From Planctomonas deserti (GTDB lineage: Bacteria; Actinomycetota; Actinomycetes; Actinomycetales; Microbacteriaceae), in assembly GCF_003067705.1 (NCBI RefSeq), contig NZ_QANL01000003.1:434001-498000 (forward strand): DNA of 64,000 nucleotides, in the 5' to 3' direction. Below the pieces are notes generated by a model, which worked only from the letters and a program-made list of their open reading frames with translations, was not told the origin of the DNA and did not search any database. This document shows, piece by piece, positions 24,108-33,339 of the stretch (position 1 is the stretch's first letter; every line of letters begins with the position of its first letter). The translations under genes were made by a program, and so were the position numbers.

Positions 24108-26470
24108 TGGAACAGGATCTCCGCACCAGCACCCTGATAGCCGCCGCACCGAGCGTGGCCGGCTCCACCACAACGCAGGCCGCCACGACGCAGGCCGTGC
24201 CCACCCCCGACCGGGACTGGCGCGACCCCTCGCTGTCCCCGGCCGAGCGGGCGCAGCTGCTCACCGCCGAGCTGACCCTCGAGGAGAAGGCGGCCCAGCT
24301 GGGATCGGTCTGGCTCACTGAGTCGGCCGACGACTTCGCGCCCAAGCTCGAGGGCGGGCCAGAGACACCCGTCGACCCGTTCGCCAACGGCCTCGGTCAG
24401 CTCACCCGCGTCTTCGGCACCGAGCCGGTCACCGTCGAGGAGGGGGTGCGCCGCCTGCGCGAGCTGCAGGAGCGCGTCGTCGCCTCGAACCGCCTCGGCA
24501 TCCCGGCGATCGCGCACGAGGAGTGCCTCACAGGCCTCGCGGCCTACGGCGCGACGGCGTTCCCGACCCCGCTCGCCTGGGCGGCCACCTTCGACGAGGA
24601 CCTCGTCGGCGAGATGGCGGAGGCGATCGGCTCCGACATGCGCGCCCTCGGCATCCACCAGGGGCTCGCCCCCGTCGTCGATGTCGTGAAGGACTACCGC
24701 TGGGGCCGCGTGGAGGAGACCATGGGGGAGGACCCCTACCTGGTCTCGCAGCTCGGGGTCGCCTACGTCGCGGGCCTCGAGCGCTCGGGCATCATCTCGA
24801 CCCTCAAGCACTTCGCGGGATACGCGGCGTCGCGCGGGGCGCGCAACCACGCGCCGGTCAGCATGGGGCCGCGTGAGCTCGCCGACACGGTGCTGCCGCC
24901 CTTCGAGGCGGCGCTCCGCCACGGGGGCGCGCGCAGCGTCATGACGTCCTACACCGACGTCGACGGCGTGCCGAGCAGCTCCAACCGGCACCTGCTGACG
25001 ACGATCCTCCGCGACCGGTGGGGGTTCGAGGGGACCGTCGTCGCCGACTACTGGGCCGTGCCGTTCCTCTCGGTCATGCACCATGTCGCGGCCGACACGG
25101 CGGACGCCGGCCGGCTCGCCCTGCGCGCGGGCCTCGACGTCGAGCTGCCGCAGACCGCGGCCTACGGCGAGCTGCCGCGCCTTATCCGTGCGGGGATCGT
25201 CGACGAGCGCGACCTCGATCGCTCCGTCGAGCGGCACCTCCGCCACAAGTTCGAGGCCGGACTGTTCGACGGCGCCCCGCTCGTCCCTGTCGACGCCGAG
25301 AAGGTCGATCTGGACAGCGACCGCAACCGGGCGATCTCATCGCGCATCGCGGAGGAGTCCGTCGTGCTGCTGCGCGACGACGGCGCTCTCGCCCTTCTGG
25401 CGGCCGGCAGCATCGCGGTCGTCGGCCCCGCGGCGGACCAGTTCCGCAGCCTCGTCGGGTGCTACGCCTTCCCGAACCACGTGCTCTCAAAGCACCCCGG
25501 GCACGACCTCGGCATCGCCATTCCGACCCTGCTCGACGCCATCCGCGACGAGTTCGGGGCGAAGCGCGTGCGGTTCGAGGCCGGCGGCGAGATCGCGACC
25601 GCCGACACCTCGGCCATTCCGGCCGCGGTCGAGGCCGCCCGGCAGAGCGACGTCGCCGTCGTGGTCGTCGGTGACGTCGCGGGCCTGTTCGGCGACGGCA
25701 CCTCGGGGGAGGGCTGCGACGCGGCCGACCTCCGGCTGCCCGGCGCCCAGGATGCCCTCGTCACGGCGGTGCTCGAGACCGGAGTGCCCACCATCCTCGT
25801 CGTGCTGTCGGGCCGCCCGTACGCCCTCGGGGCATACGGAGACGCGCGGGGGATTGTGCAGGCGTTCTTTCCGGGTGCCGACGGCGCCGCCGCCGTCGCG
25901 GGCGTACTCTCCGGACGGGTCGCGCCCACCGGGCGTCTCCCCGTGCAGGTCCCGCGGCACCCCTACGCGTCGACCACGTACCTGCAACCGGCGCTCGGGC
26001 GCACCAACCCCGGCATCACGGCGCTGGACAACACGCCGCTGTTCCCCTTCGGCTTCGGTCTCACCCGGGGCGCGATCAGCTACGAGGCGATCACCGCGCC
26101 GACGACCCTCAGCACGACGGGTTCGCTCGAGGTTGCGGTGACCATCCGCAACGACGGGGTGTCGACCGTCGAGGTCGTCCAGCTCTACGCGTCCTTCCCG
26201 TCGTCCCCCGTGGTGCGCCCGACCGCGCAGCTGCTCGGCTACGCCCGCGTGCCCGTCGGGTCCGGCGAGTCGATCACGGTCCGGTTCCACGTCGAGGCCG
26301 CCCGGCTCGCCGCGACCGGTGAGGAGGGGGCACTCGCCGTGGATCCCGGCCCGCTGCGCCTCGTCGCGGGCCCCAGCGCCGCGGACTCCGCCGTGTCGAC
26401 CGACGTCGACGTCGTCGGCGAGCGGCGACTGCTCACCGAGCGCGCGCTGCGCACCCCGTGGTCCGCATGA
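24107..26470 (+). CDS. Glycoside hydrolase family 3 (beta-xylosidase/beta-glucosidase-like)
   Basis: A 787-residue protein without a signal peptide, so it acts on imported sugars. The order is GH3 N-terminal TIM barrel (residues 50-330), GH3 C-terminal alpha/beta domain (365-600) and fibronectin type III-like domain (680-760). K234 and H235 in KHFAGY match the substrate-binding pair of the family, and D314 in VVADYWAV is the nucleophile. Sequence around these motifs resembles the beta-xylosidase-type GH3 proteins. Coupled by TGATG to the permease gene. Likely removes xylose or glucose from the non-reducing end of imported oligosaccharides. Confidence 0.9.
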   Translation: MEQDLRTSTLIAAAPSVAGSTTTQAATTQAVPTPDRDWRDPSLSPAERAQLLTAELTLEEKAAQLGSVWLTESADDFAPKLEGGPETPVDPFANGLGQLTRVFGTEPVTVEEGVRRLRELQERVVASNRLGIPAIAHEECLTGLAAYGATAFPTPLAWAATFDEDLVGEMAEAIGSDMRALGIHQGLAPVVDVVKDYRWGRVEETMGEDPYLVSQLGVAYVAGLERSGIISTLKHFAGYAASRGARNHAPVSMGPRELADTVLPPFEAALRHGGARSVMTSYTDVDGVPSSSNRHLLTTILRDRWGFEGTVVADYWAVPFLSVMHHVAADTADAGRLALRAGLDVELPQTAAYGELPRLIRAGIVDERDLDRSVERHLRHKFEAGLFDGAPLVPVDAEKVDLDSDRNRAISSRIAEESVVLLRDDGALALLAAGSIAVVGPAADQFRSLVGCYAFPNHVLSKHPGHDLGIAIPTLLDAIRDEFGAKRVRFEAGGEIATADTSAIPAAVEAARQSDVAVVVVGDVAGLFGDGTSGEGCDAADLRLPGAQDALVTAVLETGVPTILVVLSGRPYALGAYGDARGIVQAFFPGADGAAAVAGVLSGRVAPTGRLPVQVPRHPYASTTYLQPALGRTNPGITALDNTPLFPFGFGLTRGAISYEAITAPTTLSTTGSLEVAVTIRNDGVSTVEVVQLYASFPSSPVVRPTAQLLGYARVPVGSGESITVRFHVEAARLAATGEEGALAVDPGPLRLVAGPSAADSAVSTDVDVVGERRLLTERALRTPWSA

Positions 26471-26493
26471 CATCGCCGAACCGAGAGGATCTC

Positions 26494-28713
26494 ATGGAGG
26501 AGACACGACCCGTGCGACTGGAGACCGGCGGCTACGTCCTGTCCTTCCCGGACGGAGGCGTCGAGGTGCGTAAGCAGGACAGGCTGCTCTACCTCACCAG
26601 GCGGCCCATGTTCGTAACCGTGAAGACCGCGTTCGCCGTCAGTGAGTTCCACGACGCCGCGTACGACGACATCGCCGCGGCAGGCGATGCGGTCGAGGCG
26701 CGGGGCACCATCGCGCTGCCCTCTGGCTCGGAGTTCGCCTTCACGGACGCCTACGAAGCCGTGGACGGGGGCTTTCGGGTGAGCCGCACCGTGGAGGTCC
26801 TCTCGGCGGGTGACGACCTCGGCTTCTCCACCACGATCTCCTTCGGCGTCACGGAGTCAGAGAACGTGCGGGACTACAACTGCTTCGCGCCGGGTTTCTG
26901 GTACCGGCAGAACGAGTTCGCGCCCGACTCCGCGATGGGGAAGGACCTCGACAACGAGTACTTCTGGGCCATGGAGACCCGCTACGCCCTGCCGCTGTTC
27001 GCCATGCAGAGCATCGCATCGGGGGAGACGGCCGCGCTGTCGCGCTGGGCCGCCGACGTGACGCTGCCGAACACGGAGATCGTGCGGTCGGAGAACCTCA
27101 CGGACCCGGCGTGCACGGTCGGCGCCATCGGGATGAGCCGGCCGACCGGCAAGACGCTCAACTACATGTACTACGGCTACGGCATCCGCAAGGAGCTCGG
27201 TGCGGAGGCCGCGGGCCTGTCGATCGACTACGTGTACCCGGGTGCGGAGGGGCAGCTGCCCGTGCACAACCCGTATGCGGGCCTCGACTACAGCGAGAAG
27301 CCGAAGGCATTCCAGCGCCTGAACCATCCCGTGGCGGTCGGATTCACCCAGCGGTACGCGGTCGCCCTGACCCTCGACCGGTACGACGGGTTCCAGCCGA
27401 TGATGCGGGACGTCTGGCGCCGCACCTACTCGCGGCTCCGCGACGCCCTGTTCGACGTCGACAACGAGCGGCACTTCCACAACGGCATCGCCATCCTCAA
27501 TCGGTACACCCGACAGTACGGCGACGCGCTCGGTCTGCCCTTCGCCTGCCAGCTGCCCGACATGGATGTGTCGAGCGTCTCCTTCCAGTTCGGGTTCGTG
27601 GGGCAGCAGCCGGGCATCGGCTACCAGCTCCTCCGCTACGGCGACCGGGAGAACGATCCGGAGACCTTCGCCAAGGGCGTCGGGGTCATTGACTTCTGGG
27701 CACGGTCGGCCCTGACCGAGTCCGGGCTGCCGCGCATGTGCTACAACCCGACCCTCGGGGGATTCGAGCCGTACCCGCACTACATCCGGATGCTGGCCGA
27801 CGGGGTGGAGGCGATCCTCGACGCGTACCTGGACCTGCGCGGGATCGGGGACGAGCGGGCCGACTGGTACGAGTTCTGCCGGCGGACGGCCGACTGGCTG
27901 GTAGGAGCCCAGAACGAGGACGGCAGCTTCTACCGGGCCTACCACGCCGACGGCTCGATCCGGATGGACTCGAAATCGAACACGCCGAGCGTGATCCGGT
28001 TCCTCGTGCAGTTCTTCCTCGTGACCGGCGACCCCCGCTACCGGGATGCCGCGGTCCGGGCCGGCGAGTGGTCGTTCGACAACAACTACCGCAACCTGGA
28101 GTACCGGGGCGGCACCTGCGACAACGCCGACATCCAGGACAAGGAGGCCGGCATCTACGCCCTGTTCGGATTCCTCGCCCTGTACGACCTGACGGGCGAC
28201 GACCGATGGCTCGAGGGCGCGATCGGCGCCGCCGACTACACGGAGACCTGGACCTACGCCTGGTCCTTCCCGGTGCGCACCATCTGGCCGAAGCATCCGT
28301 TCAACCGGTACTCCATCAGCGGGCAGAGCATCATCACGATCGGCGGCGGCGCCGACGTCTACATGGCGGCCTGCTCCTACACCTACTACCGGCTGTACCT
28401 GATCACCGGCGACGGGCACTACCTGGACTTCGCGGAGTTCCTGCACAACAACACCCGGCAGTCCACGGACGTCGACGGCAGCATCGGCTACGCCATGCCC
28501 GGTCTCGGCCACGAGAGCGGCAACTTCGCGAGCCAGACGCTGCAGAGCCATTACCACTGGCTGCCCTGGTGCACGTTCGTGGAGGTGGACCCCGCGTCGC
28601 GGCTCTACGACACCTTCGGCGTCTACGAGATCGCGGACGCGCAACGTCTGCCTCCGGACGAGCGGGAGAAGCGCAACCGCATCTACGACTCCTTCGGGTT
28701 GGGGGTCGCATGA
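26494..28713 (+). CDS. Large alpha/alpha-barrel protein of unrecognised family in a glycosidase operon
   Basis: About 739 residues, no signal peptide. I do not recognise the family. The first 270 residues are rich in beta strands (GGYVLSFPDGGVEVRKQDRL), as in the sandwich domains that precede barrel glycosidases. From about 310 to 700 helices alternate with loops rich in aromatic and acidic residues (CDNADIQDKEAGIYALFGFL; HFHNGIAILNRY; ESGNFASQTLQSHYHWLPWC), as in (alpha/alpha)6 glycosidases or lyases. GAGAGG before ATG 26494 supports this start; ATG 26467 overlapping the GH3 stop is the alternative. It is coupled to GH127 by ATGA, so a role on the same substrate is likely. Confidence 0.8.
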   Translation: MEETRPVRLETGGYVLSFPDGGVEVRKQDRLLYLTRRPMFVTVKTAFAVSEFHDAAYDDIAAAGDAVEARGTIALPSGSEFAFTDAYEAVDGGFRVSRTVEVLSAGDDLGFSTTISFGVTESENVRDYNCFAPGFWYRQNEFAPDSAMGKDLDNEYFWAMETRYALPLFAMQSIASGETAALSRWAADVTLPNTEIVRSENLTDPACTVGAIGMSRPTGKTLNYMYYGYGIRKELGAEAAGLSIDYVYPGAEGQLPVHNPYAGLDYSEKPKAFQRLNHPVAVGFTQRYAVALTLDRYDGFQPMMRDVWRRTYSRLRDALFDVDNERHFHNGIAILNRYTRQYGDALGLPFACQLPDMDVSSVSFQFGFVGQQPGIGYQLLRYGDRENDPETFAKGVGVIDFWARSALTESGLPRMCYNPTLGGFEPYPHYIRMLADGVEAILDAYLDLRGIGDERADWYEFCRRTADWLVGAQNEDGSFYRAYHADGSIRMDSKSNTPSVIRFLVQFFLVTGDPRYRDAAVRAGEWSFDNNYRNLEYRGGTCDNADIQDKEAGIYALFGFLALYDLTGDDRWLEGAIGAADYTETWTYAWSFPVRTIWPKHPFNRYSISGQSIITIGGGADVYMAACSYTYYRLYLITGDGHYLDFAEFLHNNTRQSTDVDGSIGYAMPGLGHESGNFASQTLQSHYHWLPWCTFVEVDPASRLYDTFGVYEIADAQRLPPDEREKRNRIYDSFGLGVA

Positions 28714-30542
28714 CGCTGTCCCCGCTCGAGCTCGGTACGGTCCGCCTCGACCCTGGTGTCTTCGATGATCGCCGTCGTCTGAACCGCGCCTACCTCGCCT
28801 CGCTGCAGGATGACGCCCTGCTGCAGAACTTCCTCCTCGAAGCCGGAATCGGTGACCAGAGCTGGCACCTGCAGCCGTCGCAGGACTCCGTCGCATCGCG
28901 GGGACTCGAGCGCCACTGGGGTTGGGAGACGCCGGGCGCGCTCCTGCGCGGGCACTTCCTCGGGCACTGGCTCTCGGGTGCCGCCCGCGAGGTCGCGGCC
29001 ACGGGCGACGCCCTGCTCCGCGCCCGGATCGGCACCGTGCTCGACGGGCTCGAGCGGTGCCAGCTCGAGAACGGGAACGGCTGGATCTGGGCGATCCCGC
29101 CGACCTTCCTGCGCCGACTCGCCGAGGGGCTTCCGGTCTGGGCTCCGCAGTACGCCATGCACAAGACGCTCATGGGCCTGGTCGACGTGCATCGTGACCT
29201 CGTCGACGAGCGGGCGCTGCAGCTCGCCCGAGCCGCGACCGCTCCGATCCTCGACTGGGTGCGCGGCTTCGACGACGACTCCTTCCAGAAGATCCTCGAG
29301 GTCGAGACCGGTGGGATGCTCGAGGTCTGGGCCGACCTGCTCGCCGCGACGGGCGACCCGGTCTACTCGGAACTGCTCGACCGCTACTACCGGCGCTCCC
29401 TGTTCGACGGGCTGCTCGCGGGCCGTGACGTGCTCACCAACATGCACGCGAACACCACGATCCCCGAGATTCTGGGGGCGGCACGGGCCTACGAGGTCAC
29501 CGGCGAGGACCGGTGGCGCACGCTGGTCGAGGCCTACTGGAAGCAGGCGGTCACGGATCGCGGCACCTTCTGCACCGGGGGACAGACTTCGGGCGAGATA
29601 TGGACCCCGCCGTTCGAGTTCGCCGCCCGCAGGGGCGAGAAGACCCAGGAGCACTGCACCGTCTACAACATGATCCGGCTCGCCGACGTGCTGCTGCGGT
29701 GGACCGGGGACCTCTCTTACGCCGACTACATCGAGCGGAACCTGTACAACGGCATACTCGCTCAGCAGAACCCGCGCACCGGGATGGTCGCCTACTTCCT
29801 GCCGCTCGAGGGCGGCGCGCGCAAGCACTGGGGCTCCCCGACCGAGGACTTCTGGTGCTGCCACGGCACCCTCGTGCAGGCGCACGCCCGCCACTCCGGC
29901 CTCGTGTTCTACTCCGGCGACGACGAGCTCGTCGTGGCGCAGTACATCGACGCCCGGGCGAGCATCGCGACGCCAACGGGGGAGGTGCTGGCCAGGGTCG
30001 AGGTGCTCGACAACGCGGGCTACGTCGGCCCGGACTCGAACGCCGGCGACGCGGGCGACCCGCATCGGCCGTCCGCCCTGAGACTGCGCATCGAGATCAC
30101 CTCCGCCGATGGCGTCGCCCACCGCGTGCGCGTCCGCATCCCCGAGTGGGCGTCCGCGGAGCCGGCGCTGGCCGGGGACCAGCGGGTGGAGCGCGTCGAC
30201 GGTGCCCTCGTCATCGCGCACCCGGGCGGCCGGACGAGCGTGGACATCGCGTTCCCGTTCGTCCTCACCGCGGTGCCGATCCCGGACGAGCCGGCCACCG
30301 TCGCGTTCGTGGAGGGGCCCATCGTGCTCGCGGGGCTCGTGGACCGCGAGGTGAGCCTCCGCGGCGACCTGTCCGACGCGCCGGCACTCCTCGCCCCGGA
30401 CAACGAGCGCCAGTGGACCCAGTGGCTGCCCGGCTACCGCACCGTCGGACAGCCGACGTCGATCCGGTTCCGCCCGCTGTACGACATCCGGGACGAGCCG
30501 TTCTCGCTCTACTTCCCCGTCGCCGGCGCGGTGGGCGAGTGA
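28710..30542 (+). CDS. Glycoside hydrolase family 127 (DUF1680, beta-L-arabinofuranosidase type)
   Basis: A 610-residue cytoplasmic enzyme. Its (alpha/alpha)6 barrel (residues 20-420) is followed by beta domains. The residues of the family's unusual zinc-cysteine active site are all present: E314 and C316 in QEHCTVYNM, C383 and C384 in WCCHGT (the first of the pair is the nucleophile in characterised members), with E296 in SGEIWTPP as a possible acid/base. These enzymes release beta-L-arabinofuranose, for example from extensin-type arabino-oligosaccharides. ATGA overlap with the preceding gene. Last glycosidase of the operon. Confidence 0.9.
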   Translation: MTLSPLELGTVRLDPGVFDDRRRLNRAYLASLQDDALLQNFLLEAGIGDQSWHLQPSQDSVASRGLERHWGWETPGALLRGHFLGHWLSGAAREVAATGDALLRARIGTVLDGLERCQLENGNGWIWAIPPTFLRRLAEGLPVWAPQYAMHKTLMGLVDVHRDLVDERALQLARAATAPILDWVRGFDDDSFQKILEVETGGMLEVWADLLAATGDPVYSELLDRYYRRSLFDGLLAGRDVLTNMHANTTIPEILGAARAYEVTGEDRWRTLVEAYWKQAVTDRGTFCTGGQTSGEIWTPPFEFAARRGEKTQEHCTVYNMIRLADVLLRWTGDLSYADYIERNLYNGILAQQNPRTGMVAYFLPLEGGARKHWGSPTEDFWCCHGTLVQAHARHSGLVFYSGDDELVVAQYIDARASIATPTGEVLARVEVLDNAGYVGPDSNAGDAGDPHRPSALRLRIEITSADGVAHRVRVRIPEWASAEPALAGDQRVERVDGALVIAHPGGRTSVDIAFPFVLTAVPIPDEPATVAFVEGPIVLAGLVDREVSLRGDLSDAPALLAPDNERQWTQWLPGYRTVGQPTSIRFRPLYDIRDEPFSLYFPVAGAVGE

Positions 30543-30588
30543 TCGTCGGCGGGGTGGAGACGAGCACGGGCGGGGACTCGATGCGTTC

Positions 30589-31809
30589 ATGACCGCCGCC
30601 GTCGCCCGGGAGGCCGCGGTGCCCCGGTCGATGCTCCTGCTCCCGGTCTTCGCGATGCTCGTCGGGTTCGGGCCGCTGACGATCGACCTCGTCCTGCCCT
30701 TCCTGCCGATGCTGCAGGCCGATCTGGGGATTCCGGTCGCGACCGCTCAGCTCGTGATCACGGGTGCGACCTTCGGCTTCGCCGCGGGCCAGCTCGTGGC
30801 GGGCCCGCTCAGCGACGCGGTGGGACGGAGGTGGCCGCTCGGCGTGTCCGCCGTCCTGCACATCGCGGCGAGCCTGATCGCGGCGACGACCGCAGACACC
30901 GCCGTACTCCTTACCGCGCGGGTCGTGCAGGGTGCGGCATGCACCGCGGCGGGAGTGGTGGTCGTCGCCATCGTCCGCGATCTCTACGGCGGGAAGCGAC
31001 TCATCACCATGCTGGCGAACCTCGCCGTCATCGTGAGCGTCTTCCCGATCCTCGTGCCCTCGGTGGGAGCGCAGCTCACGAAGGTCATCGACTGGCGGGG
31101 TTCCTTCCTGGCCGTGGCGGTGTGGGGCACCGTCGCCACGGCGGTGGCGCTGATCGTCCTCCCCGAGACGCTGCCGCCCGAGCGCCGGCACCAGGGCGGG
31201 CTCCTGCCGTCGCTGCGGAACTCCGTCGGGCTGCTCCGCCGACCACGGATCCTCGCCCTCTCCGCGGCCTCCGCGGCCGGCTGGGCGGTCGCCTTCAGCT
31301 ATCTCGCGACCGCGCCCTTCCTGTACACCAACGTCTACGACGTGAACGCCGACGGCTACGGCCTGCTGTTCCTCGCGACGTCCCTCGTGACGATCGCGTC
31401 CGGCCAGGTGGCAGGCCGGCTGATCGTGCCGCGCTTCGGCGCGCGGCGGGCGATGGTGCTGTCCTCGGTGATCACCGCCCTCGGTGCAGTCGGGATCGTC
31501 CTGCTCGCCCTCGGAGGCACGCCGCCCCTGCTCGTCGTCGTGGCCGCGCTCACCGTCGCGCTGGCCGGCCGATCCATCGGCGCGCCGGCGGTGCAGTACC
31601 TCTCGCTGCAGGGCCCGGCGGGTGAGGCCGGAAGCGTCACGGCGATCCTCGGCACGGTCAGCTTCACGGTGGCGGGGCTGGTCATGCCGGTCATGGGCGC
31701 GTACGCCGAGGTGTCATTGATCCCGTTGGGGCTGTTCGTCCTCCTCGCCGCAGCCGTCGAGGCCGCCGTCGCGCTCCTGCTTCGCCCGGCATCCCGCCGC
31801 TTCTCCTGA
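30589..31809 (+). CDS. MFS transporter, Bcr/CflA drug-efflux type
   Basis: A 406-residue major facilitator with 12 predicted helices. DLVLPFLPMLQADLG in the first loop and QLVAGPLSDAVGRRWPL (MFS motif A) are typical of the Bcr/CflA drug exporters. It begins 47 bases after GH127 with a weak ribosome binding site, so it may be cotranscribed, but export of a sugar or drug rather than uptake is expected. Possible role as a sugar-efflux valve of the locus. Confidence 0.88.
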   Translation: MTAAVAREAAVPRSMLLLPVFAMLVGFGPLTIDLVLPFLPMLQADLGIPVATAQLVITGATFGFAAGQLVAGPLSDAVGRRWPLGVSAVLHIAASLIAATTADTAVLLTARVVQGAACTAAGVVVVAIVRDLYGGKRLITMLANLAVIVSVFPILVPSVGAQLTKVIDWRGSFLAVAVWGTVATAVALIVLPETLPPERRHQGGLLPSLRNSVGLLRRPRILALSAASAAGWAVAFSYLATAPFLYTNVYDVNADGYGLLFLATSLVTIASGQVAGRLIVPRFGARRAMVLSSVITALGAVGIVLLALGGTPPLLVVVAALTVALAGRSIGAPAVQYLSLQGPAGEAGSVTAILGTVSFTVAGLVMPVMGAYAEVSLIPLGLFVLLAAAVEAAVALLLRPASRRFS

Positions 31810-31924
31810 GCACGAGGAAGCGGACGCGATCGCAAGGGCATAAATTATGATTACTTCGGGATGCAGATCAGCCCGGACGACGACCGGCGTCGCCGCTGCA
31901 CCCGGAACAAGAAGGACGAGCGCA

Positions 31925-33139
31925 GTGACAACGACGCCACCCGAGTACCTCGAGGATGCCGCCCCCGCGTGGCAGGGAACGCCGGAGCAGGTGCTGCCCC
32001 GGGGCGCCGACAGGGCGACGCTCGTAGGCCGGATATGGGACCCGCGTTCGGGCGGCCCCTCTCCCGTTGTGGTCCGGGACGGCGAGCTCTGGGACATCAG
32101 CGCGACCTTCCCCACGATCAGCGACCTCTGCGAGACGGAGGATCCCGCGGCCGCGGCTCGGAACGCGCCGGGGGAGCGGATAGCGACGGTCGCCGACGCC
32201 CTCCGCAACACCCCGCCGGAGTCGCGGACTTCGGATCTGCCGTGGCTGCTGTCCCCGATCGACCTCCAGGCCGTGAAGGCGGCCGGCGTCACGTTCGCGG
32301 CCTCCCTGATCGAGCGGGTCATCGAGGAGCGCGCCGGAGGAGATGCCGACGCGGCGGCAGCGATCCGGAACGAGCTCGTCGCCCTCGTCGGCACCGACCT
32401 CGCGGGCGTGGTGCCCGGGTCGGCGGACGCCGCACGGATGAAGGACCACATGGTGCGGCAGGGCACGTGGAGCCAGTACCTCGAGGTCGGCATCGGGCCG
32501 GACGCGGAGGTGTTCACGAAGGCGCAGGTGCTGTCGACGGTCGGACCGGCGACGGACGTCGGCGTGCTCGCCGCGTCGCACTGGAACAACCCGGAGCCGG
32601 AGGTCGCGCTGCTCGTGCAGTCGACCGGACGGATCGTGGGCGCAACGCTGGCGAACGACGTCAATCTTCGGGACATCGAGGGCAGATCAGCGCTGTTACT
32701 GGGTCGCGCGAAGGACAACAACGCGTCGGCTGCTGTCGGCCCCTTCCTCCGGCTCTTCGACCCCGGATTCGGCCTCGACGACGTGCGCACGCTGAAAGTC
32801 GCACTCACGGTTCACGGCGTGGATGGCTTCGAGCTGAACGCGGTGTCGGACATGTCGGCGATCTCGCGTGACCCGCGGGCACTCGTGGACCAGCTGATCG
32901 GCGACCATCACTCCTACCCCGACGGTGCACTCCTCATGCTCGGCACGATGTTCGCGCCCATCGACGACCGGGACGCGCCGGGCGGTGGGTTCACCCACAA
33001 GCGGGGCGACATCGTCCGCATCTCGTCGCCCGAGCTCGGACTGCTCGCCAATCGCGTCAGCCACTCGGAGGAGTGCGAGCCGTGGACCTTCGGCGCGAGA
33101 GCGCTGATGCGGAACCTCGCATCGCGGGGTCTTCTCTAA
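31925..33139 (+). CDS. AraD1-type 2-keto-3-deoxy-sugar-acid dehydratase (fumarylacetoacetate hydrolase superfamily)
   Basis: A 404-residue cytoplasmic enzyme. The C-terminal 230 residues have the FAH fold with NNPEPEVALLV and LANDVNLRDIEG, followed by KDNNASAAVGPF; metal ligands are the acidic residues in these motifs. Length and the conserved SQYLEVGIGPDAEVF segment match the AraD1/GguC family, which dehydrates 2-keto-3-deoxy-L-arabonate in non-phosphorylative arabinose breakdown. The GTG at 31925 has GAAGGA upstream. TATGAT near 31846-31851 could be its -10 box. The enolase-superfamily dehydratase at 37207 would supply its substrate. Confidence 0.82.
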   Translation: MTTTPPEYLEDAAPAWQGTPEQVLPRGADRATLVGRIWDPRSGGPSPVVVRDGELWDISATFPTISDLCETEDPAAAARNAPGERIATVADALRNTPPESRTSDLPWLLSPIDLQAVKAAGVTFAASLIERVIEERAGGDADAAAAIRNELVALVGTDLAGVVPGSADAARMKDHMVRQGTWSQYLEVGIGPDAEVFTKAQVLSTVGPATDVGVLAASHWNNPEPEVALLVQSTGRIVGATLANDVNLRDIEGRSALLLGRAKDNNASAAVGPFLRLFDPGFGLDDVRTLKVALTVHGVDGFELNAVSDMSAISRDPRALVDQLIGDHHSYPDGALLMLGTMFAPIDDRDAPGGGFTHKRGDIVRISSPELGLLANRVSHSEECEPWTFGARALMRNLASRGLL

Positions 33140-33196
33140 GGCGGCAGCCCCGGGCGCGGGCGCGGTCGGGTCGCGGTCGGAGAGGACGCGTCGAGA

Positions 33197-33279
33197 ACGC
33201 AATTCAGCAGATCCCTGCCGACACGCCGCTCCGCGGTCGCGACACGCCGGTCCCTGATCCAGTCCTGCTGAGTTGCGTC
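33197..33279 (+). repeat. 83-bp inverted-end intergenic element, copy B
   Basis: Begins ACGCAATTCAGCAGATC and ends CTGCTGAGTTGCGTC; interior CTGCCGACACGCCG. Same length and orientation as copy A at 13001. It lies in the 200-base gap between the ends of the convergent AraD1 and FadR-type genes, alone and without tandem repeats. Nothing else is seen in that gap (33140-33339). Confidence 0.85.
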
Positions 33280-33339
33280 GTTCGCGGGACGCCTCATGAC
33301 CGAGCCGCGTACGGGGTCAGGGCGTGCCGCGCCGGCCGA

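Noticed and set aside
31841-31851. ATAAATTAT palindrome as an operator for the AraD1-type gene
   Set aside because: It is short, coincides with a possible -10 box, and does not match the AT-rich site before importer 2, so a shared operator is not supported.
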